A stretch of 64,000 nucleotides of DNA, from the NCBI RefSeq assembly GCF_014397005.1, contig NZ_JACGWS010000003.1, positions 310,001 to 374,000 of the forward strand, in the 5' to 3' direction. Positions within the stretch are counted from its first letter, which is position 1. The number at the start of each line of letters is the position of its first letter. The translations under genes were made by a program, and so were the position numbers. Of this stretch, positions 54,872-64,000 are shown piece after piece. Under the pieces are notes generated by a model. The model did no database searches. It worked only from the letters and a program-made list of their open reading frames with translations, and was not told the DNA's origin. The DNA comes from Kordia aestuariivivens. GTDB lineage: Bacteria; Bacteroidota; Bacteroidia; Flavobacteriales; Flavobacteriaceae.

Positions 54872-55519
54872 ATGGCTAAAGAAATTAAAATTATAATAGC
54901 AGACGATCATCCTTTATTATTAAAAGGGTTGACCGAAGAATTAGTTTCCAATAACTATAATGTTATTGATACTGCTACAAATGGTGAAGACGCATCAAAA
55001 CTTATTTTAAAGCATACGCCAGACATTGCAATTTTAGATATACAAATGCCACTATTGAATGGTTTTCAAGTGATCAAGGAATGTAGAAACAAAAACTTAA
55101 AAACCAAATTTATACTACTAACATCTCATAAAGAGAAACGCTATGTTATTAAGGCTAAAACATTAAATATTTCAGGGTATTTGCTTAAAGACGAACCTTT
55201 TAACCAAATAGAAAAATGCATAGAAGCCTTGTGTAATGGCGAAACTTATTTTAGTAAAACATTTGATGCTGTTTATGAAAATCAAATCTCACCAGAGTTA
55301 GAAAAATTTCATAAATTATCACCTTCAGAGCATACAATAATCAGATTAATTGCTAAAAATTACACTACAAAAGATATCGCCGATTCCATTTTTATTTCCG
55401 TAAGAACTGTGCAAAAACATAGAACTAATATCATTACAAAATTAGAATTAAAAACGAGTGTAGATGCTATTCTTAATTGGACTACAGAATATAAAGAACT
55501 TCTTTTTATAGAAGAATAA
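54872..55519 (+). CDS. Response regulator, NarL/LuxR family
   Basis: 215-residue regulator: receiver domain (IIIADDHPLLLKGLTEEL, Asp in DIAILDIQMPLLNG, Lys in GYLLKDEPFNQ) and a LuxR-type HTH (LSPSEHTIIRLIAKNYTTKD then FISVRTVQKHRTNIITKLEL). It follows the kinase gene with one base between, so they are cotranscribed. A bidirectional terminator separates it from the convergent giant gene. Confidence 0.93.
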   Translation: MAKEIKIIIADDHPLLLKGLTEELVSNNYNVIDTATNGEDASKLILKHTPDIAILDIQMPLLNGFQVIKECRNKNLKTKFILLTSHKEKRYVIKAKTLNISGYLLKDEPFNQIEKCIEALCNGETYFSKTFDAVYENQISPELEKFHKLSPSEHTIIRLIAKNYTTKDIADSIFISVRTVQKHRTNIITKLELKTSVDAILNWTTEYKELLFIEE

Positions 55520-55534
55520 CTGTAATTTACAAAA

Positions 55535-55570
55535 AAAGGGAACTGCTTTTAAAAATAGCAATTCCCTTTA
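55535..55570. terminator. Bidirectional terminator between regulator and giant gene
   Basis: AAAGGGAA and TTCCCTTT flank an inner TGC/GCA pair, with A-rich and T-rich sides on both strands. Confidence 0.65.
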
Positions 55571-55609
55571 AAAATTTATAAATAACGCCTTAAACTAACT
55601 AGACTGCAA

Positions 55610-58600
55610 TTAGTTTTCTGGCAGCTGTTCTTCTATTCTATGCGTACTAAAGTTTAAAAAATTCCCAGGATGCGAAAGCGTATTTTGTAATATAAAAGGC
55701 GTGTCTGGAGTAGCTCCACTGTATTGAATATTACCATCCATATCAACATCATTCATACTATATTCTGAAAATGAATAGGTAGGGAAGTTTAAAAAGTTTC
55801 CTAGATTATTCAACACCGTTGATAAAATATTTGGCACATCTGGTGTTGCGCCTGTATATTGAATGTATTGATCTCCATTTGTATTTCCAGACCAAAGTGC
55901 TAACGTATTTGGTGAACCTGCAATAATTGCTTGCGCATTAGAACCGTACGTAAATTGATTATTTGTATCTGCAATGCCTGTAATATCTGTAAAATCTAAC
56001 AGAACCCTAGACGCATCTAGTGTAAACGAATTTTTGGTCATAACACCTAAATGATTCCGATGCTTCACTACTACATAATAACTACCAGCCGCTAAATTTA
56101 GGTATAGATCTGAAATACCATTAATAGCAACAACATCGCCATCGCGTTGCAGTAATGCCGATTGACTCGCTACTGTAACTGAGCTATTAGTTGCATCACG
56201 AAATTCAACAAAAATCCAATCTACAATATCATTATTTATTGGCTCAGTTCCTGAAGTTCCTCCTCTATTAAATACCGTTGCATTTGCCACAATAGCATCA
56301 GTATAAGGACTTGTTACTGGTAGTAACCCAGCGACGCGCAGATCGTCTCGCATTAACGTTTCTTCACCTGCATTAGGATTGAAAGTCGCACCTTGTAAGA
56401 CTACTTTTATAGCAACTTTTGCACAATCTCTGCCTGCATCTGTAATTGTCCAACCATGTGTGTTTCTTAAATTGGTTCTCGCTGCTTTTCCAACACAGTA
56501 CTTACTATTACCTCCGCTGAATATAATATTGGTCGGTATTTGTGTTTCTGTAGCACTTAACGTATTCCAACCTATTAACGTATTATCATAATTTGAGATA
56601 GACAAGGTTGCATTTAGAAACATATAAAGCATATTTGTTACTTTACTTATATCCCAATTCGCTAGATTTTGGTCAAAGCTAAATGCATTCCTGAACATAT
56701 TCCCCATTTCTGTGACAGCACTAACATCCCAAATACTTATATCTTGATTGAAAGCTGTAGCTCCATAAAAAGCTTGAAACATATCGGTTACTGAACTAAC
56801 ATCCCAAGTGCTTATATCTTGGTTTATAGCTTCAGCACCTCGAAAAATACGGTAAAATGAAGTGACTTCTGAAAGGTCTGGACTATCGGTTGCGTTGATA
56901 ACCATATTTCTACAACCATAAAAACTTTCTCGCATACTTTTCCAAACTTGGTTTCCCCATTGGTCTACAGAAAGCAACTTTTCTGGATCTCCAGTATTTC
57001 CAAAATAAATCTGTGGAAAATCACCAGTTATCGTTACTGTATAGGTTCCCGAAGTTGTATACGCATGTGTTATATTACCCGTTACATTAAGATTAGTTGT
57101 GCCATCTCCCCAATTAATATTATAATTATAGTTATAGAGACTATTTCTAGGGATTTTAATGCTGTTATTATCGGTAGTACCTGAATTATCTGTTTTCCAA
57201 GTAGTTATAAATGCTAAAGAACAGTCTTTTCCTCCATCTGTAATGGTCCAATTGTGTGTTGTATCTAAATTAGTTCGTGCGTTTTCTGCATTGCAAAAAT
57301 TACTATTTCCTCCACTAAATATAATATTTGTAGGTATTTGTGTTTCTGTAGCACTTAACGTATTCCAACCTATTAACGTATCATCATAATTTGATGTAGA
57401 CATGGCTACATTATCAAACATTAAAGTCATACTTAGCATGCTACTAATGTCCCAAGCACCTAGATCTTGATCAAATGCAGTAGCTCCAAAAAAGGCTTCA
57501 CTAAAAGTTGTTATTGTACTCACATCCCAAGCACTTATATCTTGGTTCATAGTTTCAGCATCACGAAAAATACGATAAAATGAAGTGACTTCTGAGAGGT
57601 CTGGACTATCGGTTGCATTTATAACCATATTTGTACAACCATAAAAACTACTTTCCATACTTTTCCAAACTTGGTTTCCCCATCGGTCTACAGAAAGCAA
57701 CTTTTCTTCATCTCCAGAATTTCCAAACCCAAAGTAAGGAAAGTCACCAGTTATGGTTACTGTATAAGTTCCTGAAGTAGCATATGCATGTGTTATGTCA
57801 CCCGTTACATTATAATTAGCTGTGTCATCTCCCCAATTAATAGTATAATTATAAGGATTTATACCATTTGTAAAAATTTTAATGCTATTTGCATTAGTAG
57901 TACCTGGATTATCTGTTTTCCAGGTGGTTATAAATGCTGAGGAACAGTCTTTACCACCATCTGCAATAGTCCAACCATGTGTATTTATTAAATTGGTTCT
58001 CGCTGTTTTTCCAGCACAGTACTTACTATCACCACCACTAAAGGTAATATTTGTAGGTATTTGTGTTTCTGTAGCACTTAACGTATTCCAACCTATTAAC
58101 GTATTATCATAATTTGATGAAGACAAGGTTATATATCGAAACATATTTGTCATATTTCTAATACTACTTATGTCCCAATTCGCTAGATTTTGGTCAAAGT
58201 TTGTTGCACTCCAGAACATATACCTCATGTCTGTGACAGCACTTACATCCCAAGCGCTTATATCTTGATTGAAAGCTGTAGTTAAAAAAAAAGCATAACT
58301 CATATTGGTTACTGAACTAACATCCCAAGTGCTTATATTTTGATTGAAAGCTGTAGCTCTATAAAAAGCAGAACTCATATTGGTTACTGAACTAACATCC
58401 CAAGTGCTTATATCTTGATTGAAAGCTGTAGCTCCATAAAAAGCATAATTCATATCGGTTACTGAACTAACATCCCAAGCGCTTATATCTTGATTCATTG
58501 CAGTAGCATCACGAAAAACACTATAAAATGAAGTGACTTCTGAAAGGTCTGGACTGTCTGTTGCGTTGATAACCATATTTGTACAACCCCAAAAACTACT

Positions 58601-61600
58601 TGACATACTTTTCCAAACTTGATTTCCCCATTGGTCTACAGAAAGCAACTTTTCTGGATCTCCAGTATTTCCAAACCCAAAGTAAGGAAAGTCACCAGTT
58701 ATCGTTACTGTATAGGTTCCTGGAGTAGTATATGCATGTGTTATATTCTCAGTTACATTACTATTCGTTTTACCATCGCCCCAATTAATAGCATAATTAT
58801 AATTACGGAGACCACTTATACGAATTTTAATGCTGTTATTATTGGTGTCACCTGAATTATCTGTTTTCCAAGTGGTTATAAATGCTGAAGAACAATCTTT
58901 TCCGCCATCTGTAATGGTCCAATTGTGTGTAGTGTCTAAATTAATGTGTGCATCTTCTCCAATACAAAAGTTACTACCACCACCACTAAATGTAATATTT
59001 GCAGGTATTTGTGTTTCTGTAGCACTTAACGTATTCCAACCTATTAACGTAGTATCATAATTTGATAAAGACAAGGTTATATTTTGAAACATAGAAGTCA
59101 TACTTAGGATACTACTAATGTCCCAATCTCCTAAGTTTTGATCAAAATTTACTGCCTCCCGAAACATCTGGTTCATAGATGCTACATTACTTACATCCCA
59201 AGTTCCTAGGTCTTGGTTAAAATCTGTTGCCTCCCGAAACATTTGGTTCATACTGGTTGCATTGCGAACATCCCAAACACTTATATCTTGGTTAAATGTG
59301 GTAGCTCCATAAAAAGCTTGATTAAAATTTGTAACTGTACTAACATTCCATGCACTTATATCTTGATTCATAGCTGCAGCGCCACTGAAAACACGAAAAA
59401 ATGAAGTGACTTCTGAAAGGTCTGGACTATCGGTTGCATTTATAACCATGTTTGTACACCCAGAAAAACTATTTTCCATACTTTTCCAAACTTGGTTTCC
59501 CCATTGGTCTACAGAAAGCAACTTTTCTTTATCTCCTCCACTGTTAAGAAGAATCTGTGGAAAATCATCAATTATGGTTACTGTATAAGTTCCCGAAGTA
59601 GCATACGCATGTGTTATGTCACCCGTTACATTATAATTAATTGTGCCATCTCCCCAATTAATAGTATAATTATAATTATAAAGACTACTTGTAGAAATTT
59701 TAATGCTATTAGTATTGGTATCACCAGGATTATCTGTTTTCCAGGTGGTTATAAATGCTGAGGAACAGTCTTTACCACCATCTGCAATAGTCCAACCATG
59801 TGTATTTATTAAATTGGTTCTCGCTGGTTCTCCAGCACAGTACTTACTAAAACCTCCACTAAGAATAATATTAGTAGGTATTTGTGTTTCTGTAGCACTT
59901 AACGTATTCCAACCTATTAACGTATCATCATAATTTGATAAAGACAAGGTTACACTTGCAAACATAGAAGACATATTAGTTATACTACTAATATCCCAAG
60001 TCCCTAAATCTTGATCGAATGAAGTAGCACTTCTAAACATCTCACCCATATTTGTTACATTACTTACATCCCAATTCGCTAGATCTTGGTTAAAGTTAAA
60101 TGCATTCCTGAACATATACCTCATGTTTGTGACAGCACTAACATCCCAAGCGCTTATATCTTGATTGAAAGCTGTAGCTTCGTAAAAAGCTTCATTCATA
60201 TTGGTTACTGAACTAACATCCCAAGCGCTTATATCTTGGTTCATTGCAGTAGCACCTCGAAAAATACGATAAAATGAAGTGACTTCTGAAAGGTCTGGAC
60301 TGTCAGTTGCGTTGATAACCATATTTGTACAACCAGAAAAACTTTTTTCCATAGTTTTCCAAACTTGGATTCCCCATTGGTCTACAGAAAGTAACTTTTT
60401 TCCATCTCCAGAAGTTCCAAAATAAATCCGTGGAAAATCACCAGTTATCGTTACTGTATAGGTTCCTGGAGTAGTATACGCATGTGTTATACTATCATCC
60501 GTTACATTACTATTCGTTGTGCCATCTCCCCAATTAATAGTATAATTATAATTATTATAATTACCATCTGAAGAAATTTTAATGCTATTAGTATTGGTAA
60601 CACCTGAATTATCTGTTTTCCAAGTGGTTATTAATGCTGAAGAACAATCTTTTCCGCCATCTGTAATGGTCCAATTGTGTGTAGTGTCTAAATTAGTTCG
60701 TGCGTCTTCTGCATTGCAAAAATTACTATTTCCTCCACTAAATATAATATTTGCAGGTATTTGTGTTTCTGTTGCACTTAACGTATTCCAACCTATTAAT
60801 GTAGTATCATAATTTAATGAAGACAAGGCTACACTTGTAAACATAGAAGTCATATTAGTTATACTACTAATATCCCAAGCCCCTAAATCTTGATCGAATG
60901 AAGTAGCACTTCTAAACATGTTACCCATATTTGTGACATTACTTACATCCCAATTCGCTAGATTTTGGTTAAAGTTAGATGCATTCCTGAACATATGCGA
61001 CATGTTTTCGACAGCACTCACATTCCAACCACTAATATTTTGATTGAAAGCTGTAGCGCCATCAAACATGTAACCCATAGTGGTAATGCTACTTACATTC
61101 CAAGCACTTATATCTTGGTTAAAAGATGACGCGTTGCGGAACATACCAGCCAAAGAAGTTACTCCTGAAAGGTCTGGACTATCATTTGCATTTACAACTA
61201 AATTACTACACCCATAAAAAGCCCTATTCATACTTGTCCAATTGGTCGATCCCCATTGGTCTACAGAAAGAATTTTTTCCTTGTCTCCTGAATCATTAAA
61301 ATATATTTGTGGAAAGTCTCCAATTATCTTTACAGTATAAGTTCCTGCACTAGCATAGGTATGCGTGGTACTTGCGGTAACATTATAGTCGAATTGTCCA
61401 TCTCCCCAATCTACATAGTAATTATAGGTACCAGAACTTTCGGTAGGTATTGTAATACTATTGTTTGCTGAGTCTCCTGTATTATCTGTTTTCCAGGTGG
61501 TTATAAAGCTATTAGAAAAATTACAATTTGGAATATTTATGGTAACATCTTCCATATCTACAGGACATTCATCGCTACCCCAACGTACCCATAAGTCTAT

Positions 61601-63850
61601 AACTCCAGTAGATAAGTTTGGTATTGTAAGTTCGTTAGCACTAAGTAACGTGTTATAAGGATACGTATTTCCTCCATCGGTACTGAACTCTATATTGTCC
61701 CTACTTGGGTCTTGTACCCAAGTAAGTGTTACACTTCCTATGTTATTAATACAATCTAAAGTTGTAGAACTAGACACGGAAGCTTGTGGATAATTATTAG
61801 AGTCAACAGTTATATCTCCTGTCTCAGTAGCACAAGTATCATCACCATATCTCGCGTAAACACTATAAGTTGCAGGTGCTAAATTTGTAATTGTTGCAGA
61901 CCCTATATCGTCATCATAATAGTATGGATACGTGGAACCTCCGTTGATACTAAATTCAATGCCTGTACGATCTGGGCTATCTGGAAATGTAAACGTAATT
62001 GTTCCATCATTATTTTCGCAAGCAGTTTCTGCAGTAGCAGATAATGTTGCTGTTGGACTAGCTTCTATAGTTAAAGTACTAGCGTTTGAGCTTGCTGTTG
62101 CTGTACAGGAATTAGAAACAACGCATCTGTATTGATTCGTATCCATATTTGCTTTAATAGCAACAATAGTAAGTTCCATTGTATTGGCATTACTATAAAA
62201 TGTATTAGTATCTTGAATATTGGTCCAACCACTTCCATTGTTTACTTGCCATCGAAAAGTTGTTCCATAATTTGAAGTTATTGAAAAAGATGCTGATTCC
62301 TCTACACATTTAAAAACATCTGAAGAATGTGAGGCAACTTCTGGATCATTACAACAACCAGCATATGTTGTCATTACTGATTTATTACAAACAGAAGTTG
62401 TAGTACTTTTATTCATTACGTATGCTGCACCATTTAAGGTTTCTGGAGTTAAAGTTGTAAGACTTACACCGGTTCCTAAGGCATAATACATAATCTCATT
62501 TTGGTCTGCTACATGTCCCAATTGTTGTGCATGACCGAGTTCGTGTAGTATTACAGTTTCAAAACTATACTTGGTAGGATCTCCAGGATCTCCAGAGCCA
62601 TAATACCAATTTATATCACTATTTATAACAACATCAATCTCCTTAACATACCATTCTATAGCACCTCCATTATCACATCCAATATACCAACTTGCCGCAA
62701 AAGCTAAGCTACTAGCACTACCTCCGTCAGCTACAATTTGTGTTGTACTCTTATACATTACAGCATTGGTACCATCAGAGGCAAGAACACTTATCGATGT
62801 ATATCCCGAGTTTTCAAAATTGACACCAGAACCACAATTCCATGTTGCTAAAGCCCTATCAAAAGCTGACCTTTCATTCGTATTACTAAAGTTAGGCGCA
62901 AATTCAAATTCATAACCTCCATTAGCATCCTTAGCACGTAAACTTGTCTCATAATTAATTGGTGTATTAGTAACGAAATCAGATTCTACGTTACTATGCG
63001 CCCAGTTTACTGTTAAAATTTGGCCACCGAGACTTGTTACAATTTGGTTATTGGATCTTTGTACTCTAACTTCCCCTGTACTTGCATTAGAAATCACTTT
63101 TACTTGAATTTGATTATCAGCCCATGATATAATATCACTATCTAAGGCAGAAATCCAAGTTGTTCCTCCGGTATTACTATCTCTAAATTGTACGGTCCCT
63201 TGCGTGGAACCAAAACCAGCTCCAATAATAGTAAGTATATCGCTAACTCCAGCATTTACAATTGTTGGAGAATAGCTAGAAATAAAGTTTACCTGAACAT
63301 TTTTATTATTTTGAAATAAATTCACTCTTTTTAAAACAGAGAATTTTTTACCTACTTTAGATGCTATGAGTGCATATAATTGTTTTTCTACTGAAGGATA
63401 GCGTTTAAAACCATCATTAGCAGAACCATCAAACAGATCATATTTTATAAACCCTTGTGCACCTTCTACAGTGGTTAAAAAATTCCCCCTTTTGGTTAAT
63501 GATACTGGCGAATCCTTCAAGATAAACAAGCCAACATCACCAATAGTAAGTTTTAAAGCATTGCTAATATCTAATCTAGTAAGACCAACAGTTCCTCCCA
63601 TAGTAATAATATCTATGGTTGTACTATTAAATAACGCACCTTTAAAATTTTTAAACGGCTTTATCGTATTAACGGTAAAAATATTTTGACGTTTGGCATC
63701 CCAAAAACCTTGTTGCGAAATAACTTCGCCTTCAATTATAATGGATGATTTATTAATTCTTTCTGTTAAGGATACTTCTTCAACCATACATTGCGAAAAT
63801 GCTGTGTAGCTTACCAGAATGGTTAGGATAATTAGTAGTGCTTTTTTCAT
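55610..63850 (-). CDS. Giant secreted multidomain protein: metzincin-like protease, PKD and BspA (DUF285) repeats
   Basis: 2746 residues. Signal MKKALLIILTILVSYTAFSQ; an N-terminal domain to about 185; an IPT/TIG-like domain about 195-290 (IVNAGVSDILTIIGAGFGST); a matrixin-like region with zinc motif HELGHAQQLGH near 436 and Met-turn NEIMYYAL; an Ig-like domain about 510-600; two gliding-protein-type repeats about 600-780; then six modules about 781-2478, each starting ITTWKTDN, with a PKD-like domain and 2-5 BspA units (FNQDISAWDVSSVTNM). The C-terminus about 2480-2746 is of the hemagglutinin type (DLRVAGLLPVTSPYTDAIVA), ending with two D/N-x-D/N-G-x calcium-like loops (NTNGDQYIQYTG, DVDMDGNIQYSG). 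Probably surface-displayed or released, binding and degrading protein; the secretion route is not certain. Confidence 0.88.
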   Translation of the reverse strand: MKKALLIILTILVSYTAFSQCMVEEVSLTERINKSSIIIEGEVISQQGFWDAKRQNIFTVNTIKPFKNFKGALFNSTTIDIITMGGTVGLTRLDISNALKLTIGDVGLFILKDSPVSLTKRGNFLTTVEGAQGFIKYDLFDGSANDGFKRYPSVEKQLYALIASKVGKKFSVLKRVNLFQNNKNVQVNFISSYSPTIVNAGVSDILTIIGAGFGSTQGTVQFRDSNTGGTTWISALDSDIISWADNQIQVKVISNASTGEVRVQRSNNQIVTSLGGQILTVNWAHSNVESDFVTNTPINYETSLRAKDANGGYEFEFAPNFSNTNERSAFDRALATWNCGSGVNFENSGYTSISVLASDGTNAVMYKSTTQIVADGGSASSLAFAASWYIGCDNGGAIEWYVKEIDVVINSDINWYYGSGDPGDPTKYSFETVILHELGHAQQLGHVADQNEIMYYALGTGVSLTTLTPETLNGAAYVMNKSTTTSVCNKSVMTTYAGCCNDPEVASHSSDVFKCVEESASFSITSNYGTTFRWQVNNGSGWTNIQDTNTFYSNANTMELTIVAIKANMDTNQYRCVVSNSCTATASSNASTLTIEASPTATLSATAETACENNDGTITFTFPDSPDRTGIEFSINGGSTYPYYYDDDIGSATITNLAPATYSVYARYGDDTCATETGDITVDSNNYPQASVSSSTTLDCINNIGSVTLTWVQDPSRDNIEFSTDGGNTYPYNTLLSANELTIPNLSTGVIDLWVRWGSDECPVDMEDVTINIPNCNFSNSFITTWKTDNTGDSANNSITIPTESSGTYNYYVDWGDGQFDYNVTASTTHTYASAGTYTVKIIGDFPQIYFNDSGDKEKILSVDQWGSTNWTSMNRAFYGCSNLVVNANDSPDLSGVTSLAGMFRNASSFNQDISAWNVSSITTMGYMFDGATAFNQNISGWNVSAVENMSHMFRNASNFNQNLANWDVSNVTNMGNMFRSATSFDQDLGAWDISSITNMTSMFTSVALSSLNYDTTLIGWNTLSATETQIPANIIFSGGNSNFCNAEDARTNLDTTHNWTITDGGKDCSSALITTWKTDNSGVTNTNSIKISSDGNYNNYNYTINWGDGTTNSNVTDDSITHAYTTPGTYTVTITGDFPRIYFGTSGDGKKLLSVDQWGIQVWKTMEKSFSGCTNMVINATDSPDLSEVTSFYRIFRGATAMNQDISAWDVSSVTNMNEAFYEATAFNQDISAWDVSAVTNMRYMFRNAFNFNQDLANWDVSNVTNMGEMFRSATSFDQDLGTWDISSITNMSSMFASVTLSLSNYDDTLIGWNTLSATETQIPTNIILSGGFSKYCAGEPARTNLINTHGWTIADGGKDCSSAFITTWKTDNPGDTNTNSIKISTSSLYNYNYTINWGDGTINYNVTGDITHAYATSGTYTVTIIDDFPQILLNSGGDKEKLLSVDQWGNQVWKSMENSFSGCTNMVINATDSPDLSEVTSFFRVFSGAAAMNQDISAWNVSTVTNFNQAFYGATTFNQDISVWDVRNATSMNQMFREATDFNQDLGTWDVSNVASMNQMFREAVNFDQNLGDWDISSILSMTSMFQNITLSLSNYDTTLIGWNTLSATETQIPANITFSGGGSNFCIGEDAHINLDTTHNWTITDGGKDCSSAFITTWKTDNSGDTNNNSIKIRISGLRNYNYAINWGDGKTNSNVTENITHAYTTPGTYTVTITGDFPYFGFGNTGDPEKLLSVDQWGNQVWKSMSSSFWGCTNMVINATDSPDLSEVTSFYSVFRDATAMNQDISAWDVSSVTDMNYAFYGATAFNQDISTWDVSSVTNMSSAFYRATAFNQNISTWDVSSVTNMSYAFFLTTAFNQDISAWDVSAVTDMRYMFWSATNFDQNLANWDISSIRNMTNMFRYITLSSSNYDNTLIGWNTLSATETQIPTNITFSGGDSKYCAGKTARTNLINTHGWTIADGGKDCSSAFITTWKTDNPGTTNANSIKIFTNGINPYNYTINWGDDTANYNVTGDITHAYATSGTYTVTITGDFPYFGFGNSGDEEKLLSVDRWGNQVWKSMESSFYGCTNMVINATDSPDLSEVTSFYRIFRDAETMNQDISAWDVSTITTFSEAFFGATAFDQDLGAWDISSMLSMTLMFDNVAMSTSNYDDTLIGWNTLSATETQIPTNIIFSGGNSNFCNAENARTNLDTTHNWTITDGGKDCSLAFITTWKTDNSGTTDNNSIKIPRNSLYNYNYNINWGDGTTNLNVTGNITHAYTTSGTYTVTITGDFPQIYFGNTGDPEKLLSVDQWGNQVWKSMRESFYGCRNMVINATDSPDLSEVTSFYRIFRGAEAINQDISTWDVSSVTDMFQAFYGATAFNQDISIWDVSAVTEMGNMFRNAFSFDQNLANWDISKVTNMLYMFLNATLSISNYDNTLIGWNTLSATETQIPTNIIFSGGNSKYCVGKAARTNLRNTHGWTITDAGRDCAKVAIKVVLQGATFNPNAGEETLMRDDLRVAGLLPVTSPYTDAIVANATVFNRGGTSGTEPINNDIVDWIFVEFRDATNSSVTVASQSALLQRDGDVVAINGISDLYLNLAAGSYYVVVKHRNHLGVMTKNSFTLDASRVLLDFTDITGIADTNNQFTYGSNAQAIIAGSPNTLALWSGNTNGDQYIQYTGATPDVPNILSTVLNNLGNFLNFPTYSFSEYSMNDVDMDGNIQYSGATPDTPFILQNTLSHPGNFLNFSTHRIEEQLPEN
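56415..61507 (-). repeat. Six large tandem modules inside the giant gene
   Basis: Module starts (ITTWKTDN codons) lie near 61507, 60637, 59757, 58884, 57937 and 57214, giving lengths of about 870, 880, 873, 947, 723 and 800 bases. The modules carry 4, 4, 4, 5, 2 and 3 BspA units of 75 bases, which accounts for the length differences. Neighbouring modules share long near-identical DNA stretches. Confidence 0.85.
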
Positions 63851-64000
63851 GGATACAATAATTAAGGCGTAATATTAGGGGTGATATTAGGGGTAATTAT
63901 GTTTAAAATAATAGTGCAAATTATGATAAGAAAACCAACATAACACTATACATGCTTCAATTTACGTAGGGTACGTAGTGTTTGATAAAGCACGTAGAAT

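Noticed and set aside
56379-60812. Repeated 76-residue plus-strand frames
   Set aside because: They recur only because they are antisense to the repeated PKD/BspA modules of the giant gene.

Overview
The window reads as the chromosome of a marine Flavobacteriaceae-type Bacteroidota. The base composition is AT-rich. Lipoproteins carry short lipoboxes, and two-component-regulator propeller sensors, LytTR and LuxR regulators, a SusC-like outer-membrane beta-barrel family protein and a SufBCD operon of flavobacterial type are all present. Four GG-leader Cys-rich peptides have the leader style of Bacteroidota class I lanthipeptides. The genus Kordia or a near relative is a guess from gene content only. 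I saw no tRNA, rRNA, CRISPR array, phage or intact transposase.

Layout. 2-2089: 3' part of an O-antigen ligase/Wzy-type polymerase, cut by the window edge. 2446-2986: two tandem lanthipeptide-like precursors; one core is a perfect eightfold T-x-x-C-P array. 3277-4620: serine hydrolase. 4701-9498 (minus): suf operon in the order sufA, four-helix-bundle gene, sufB, small lipoprotein, sufC, sufD; no sufS or sufE follows. 9499-10053: long spacer with a foldback element. 10054-19592: di-heme peroxidase, a third precursor peptide, a propeller histidine kinase with LuxR regulator, a SUKH protein, then an MbnP-like lipoprotein, a beta-propeller lipoprotein and a choice-of-anchor-B lipoprotein. The peroxidase and the MbnP-like protein look like separated members of an MbnH/MbnP-type pair.

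19872-27854: thiL, alpha/beta hydrolase, membrane protein, brnQ, an AraC regulator, and a small redox-looking operon (32-residue Cys protein, AhpD-like protein, SnoaL-like protein, cupredoxin-like protein). A 21-bp-spaced direct repeat in front of that operon fits an AraC operator. 27966-34393 (minus): propeller-TM-LytTR receptor, a degenerate stand-alone GyrB-like ATPase domain, aminopeptidase P, a Crp-family regulator, a GlsB-type membrane protein and a fourth precursor peptide.

34609-49901: sortilin/BNR-repeat protein, hydrolase, LytS/LytTR pair, outer-membrane barrel, and a run of small secreted proteins. It ends with a GAF-AraC membrane regulator and a beta-lactamase-family hydrolase carrying five N-terminal tandem repeats. 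49902-51257 is non-coding and repeat-rich, with a hairpin family showing compensatory base changes. A lipoprotein pseudogene with four in-frame stops follows. 51871-55519 is a propeller histidine kinase/LuxR regulator pair. 55610-63850 is a 2746-residue secreted protein with a metzincin-like protease motif and six nested PKD + BspA (DUF285) modules.

The window is dominated by envelope sensing and secreted products rather than one pathway. The most unusual items are the T-x-x-C-P precursor, the degenerate GyrB-like protein, the AraC/redox operon with its putative operator, the covarying hairpin repeats and the modular giant protein. All names rest on motif reading by eye; no database search was run.
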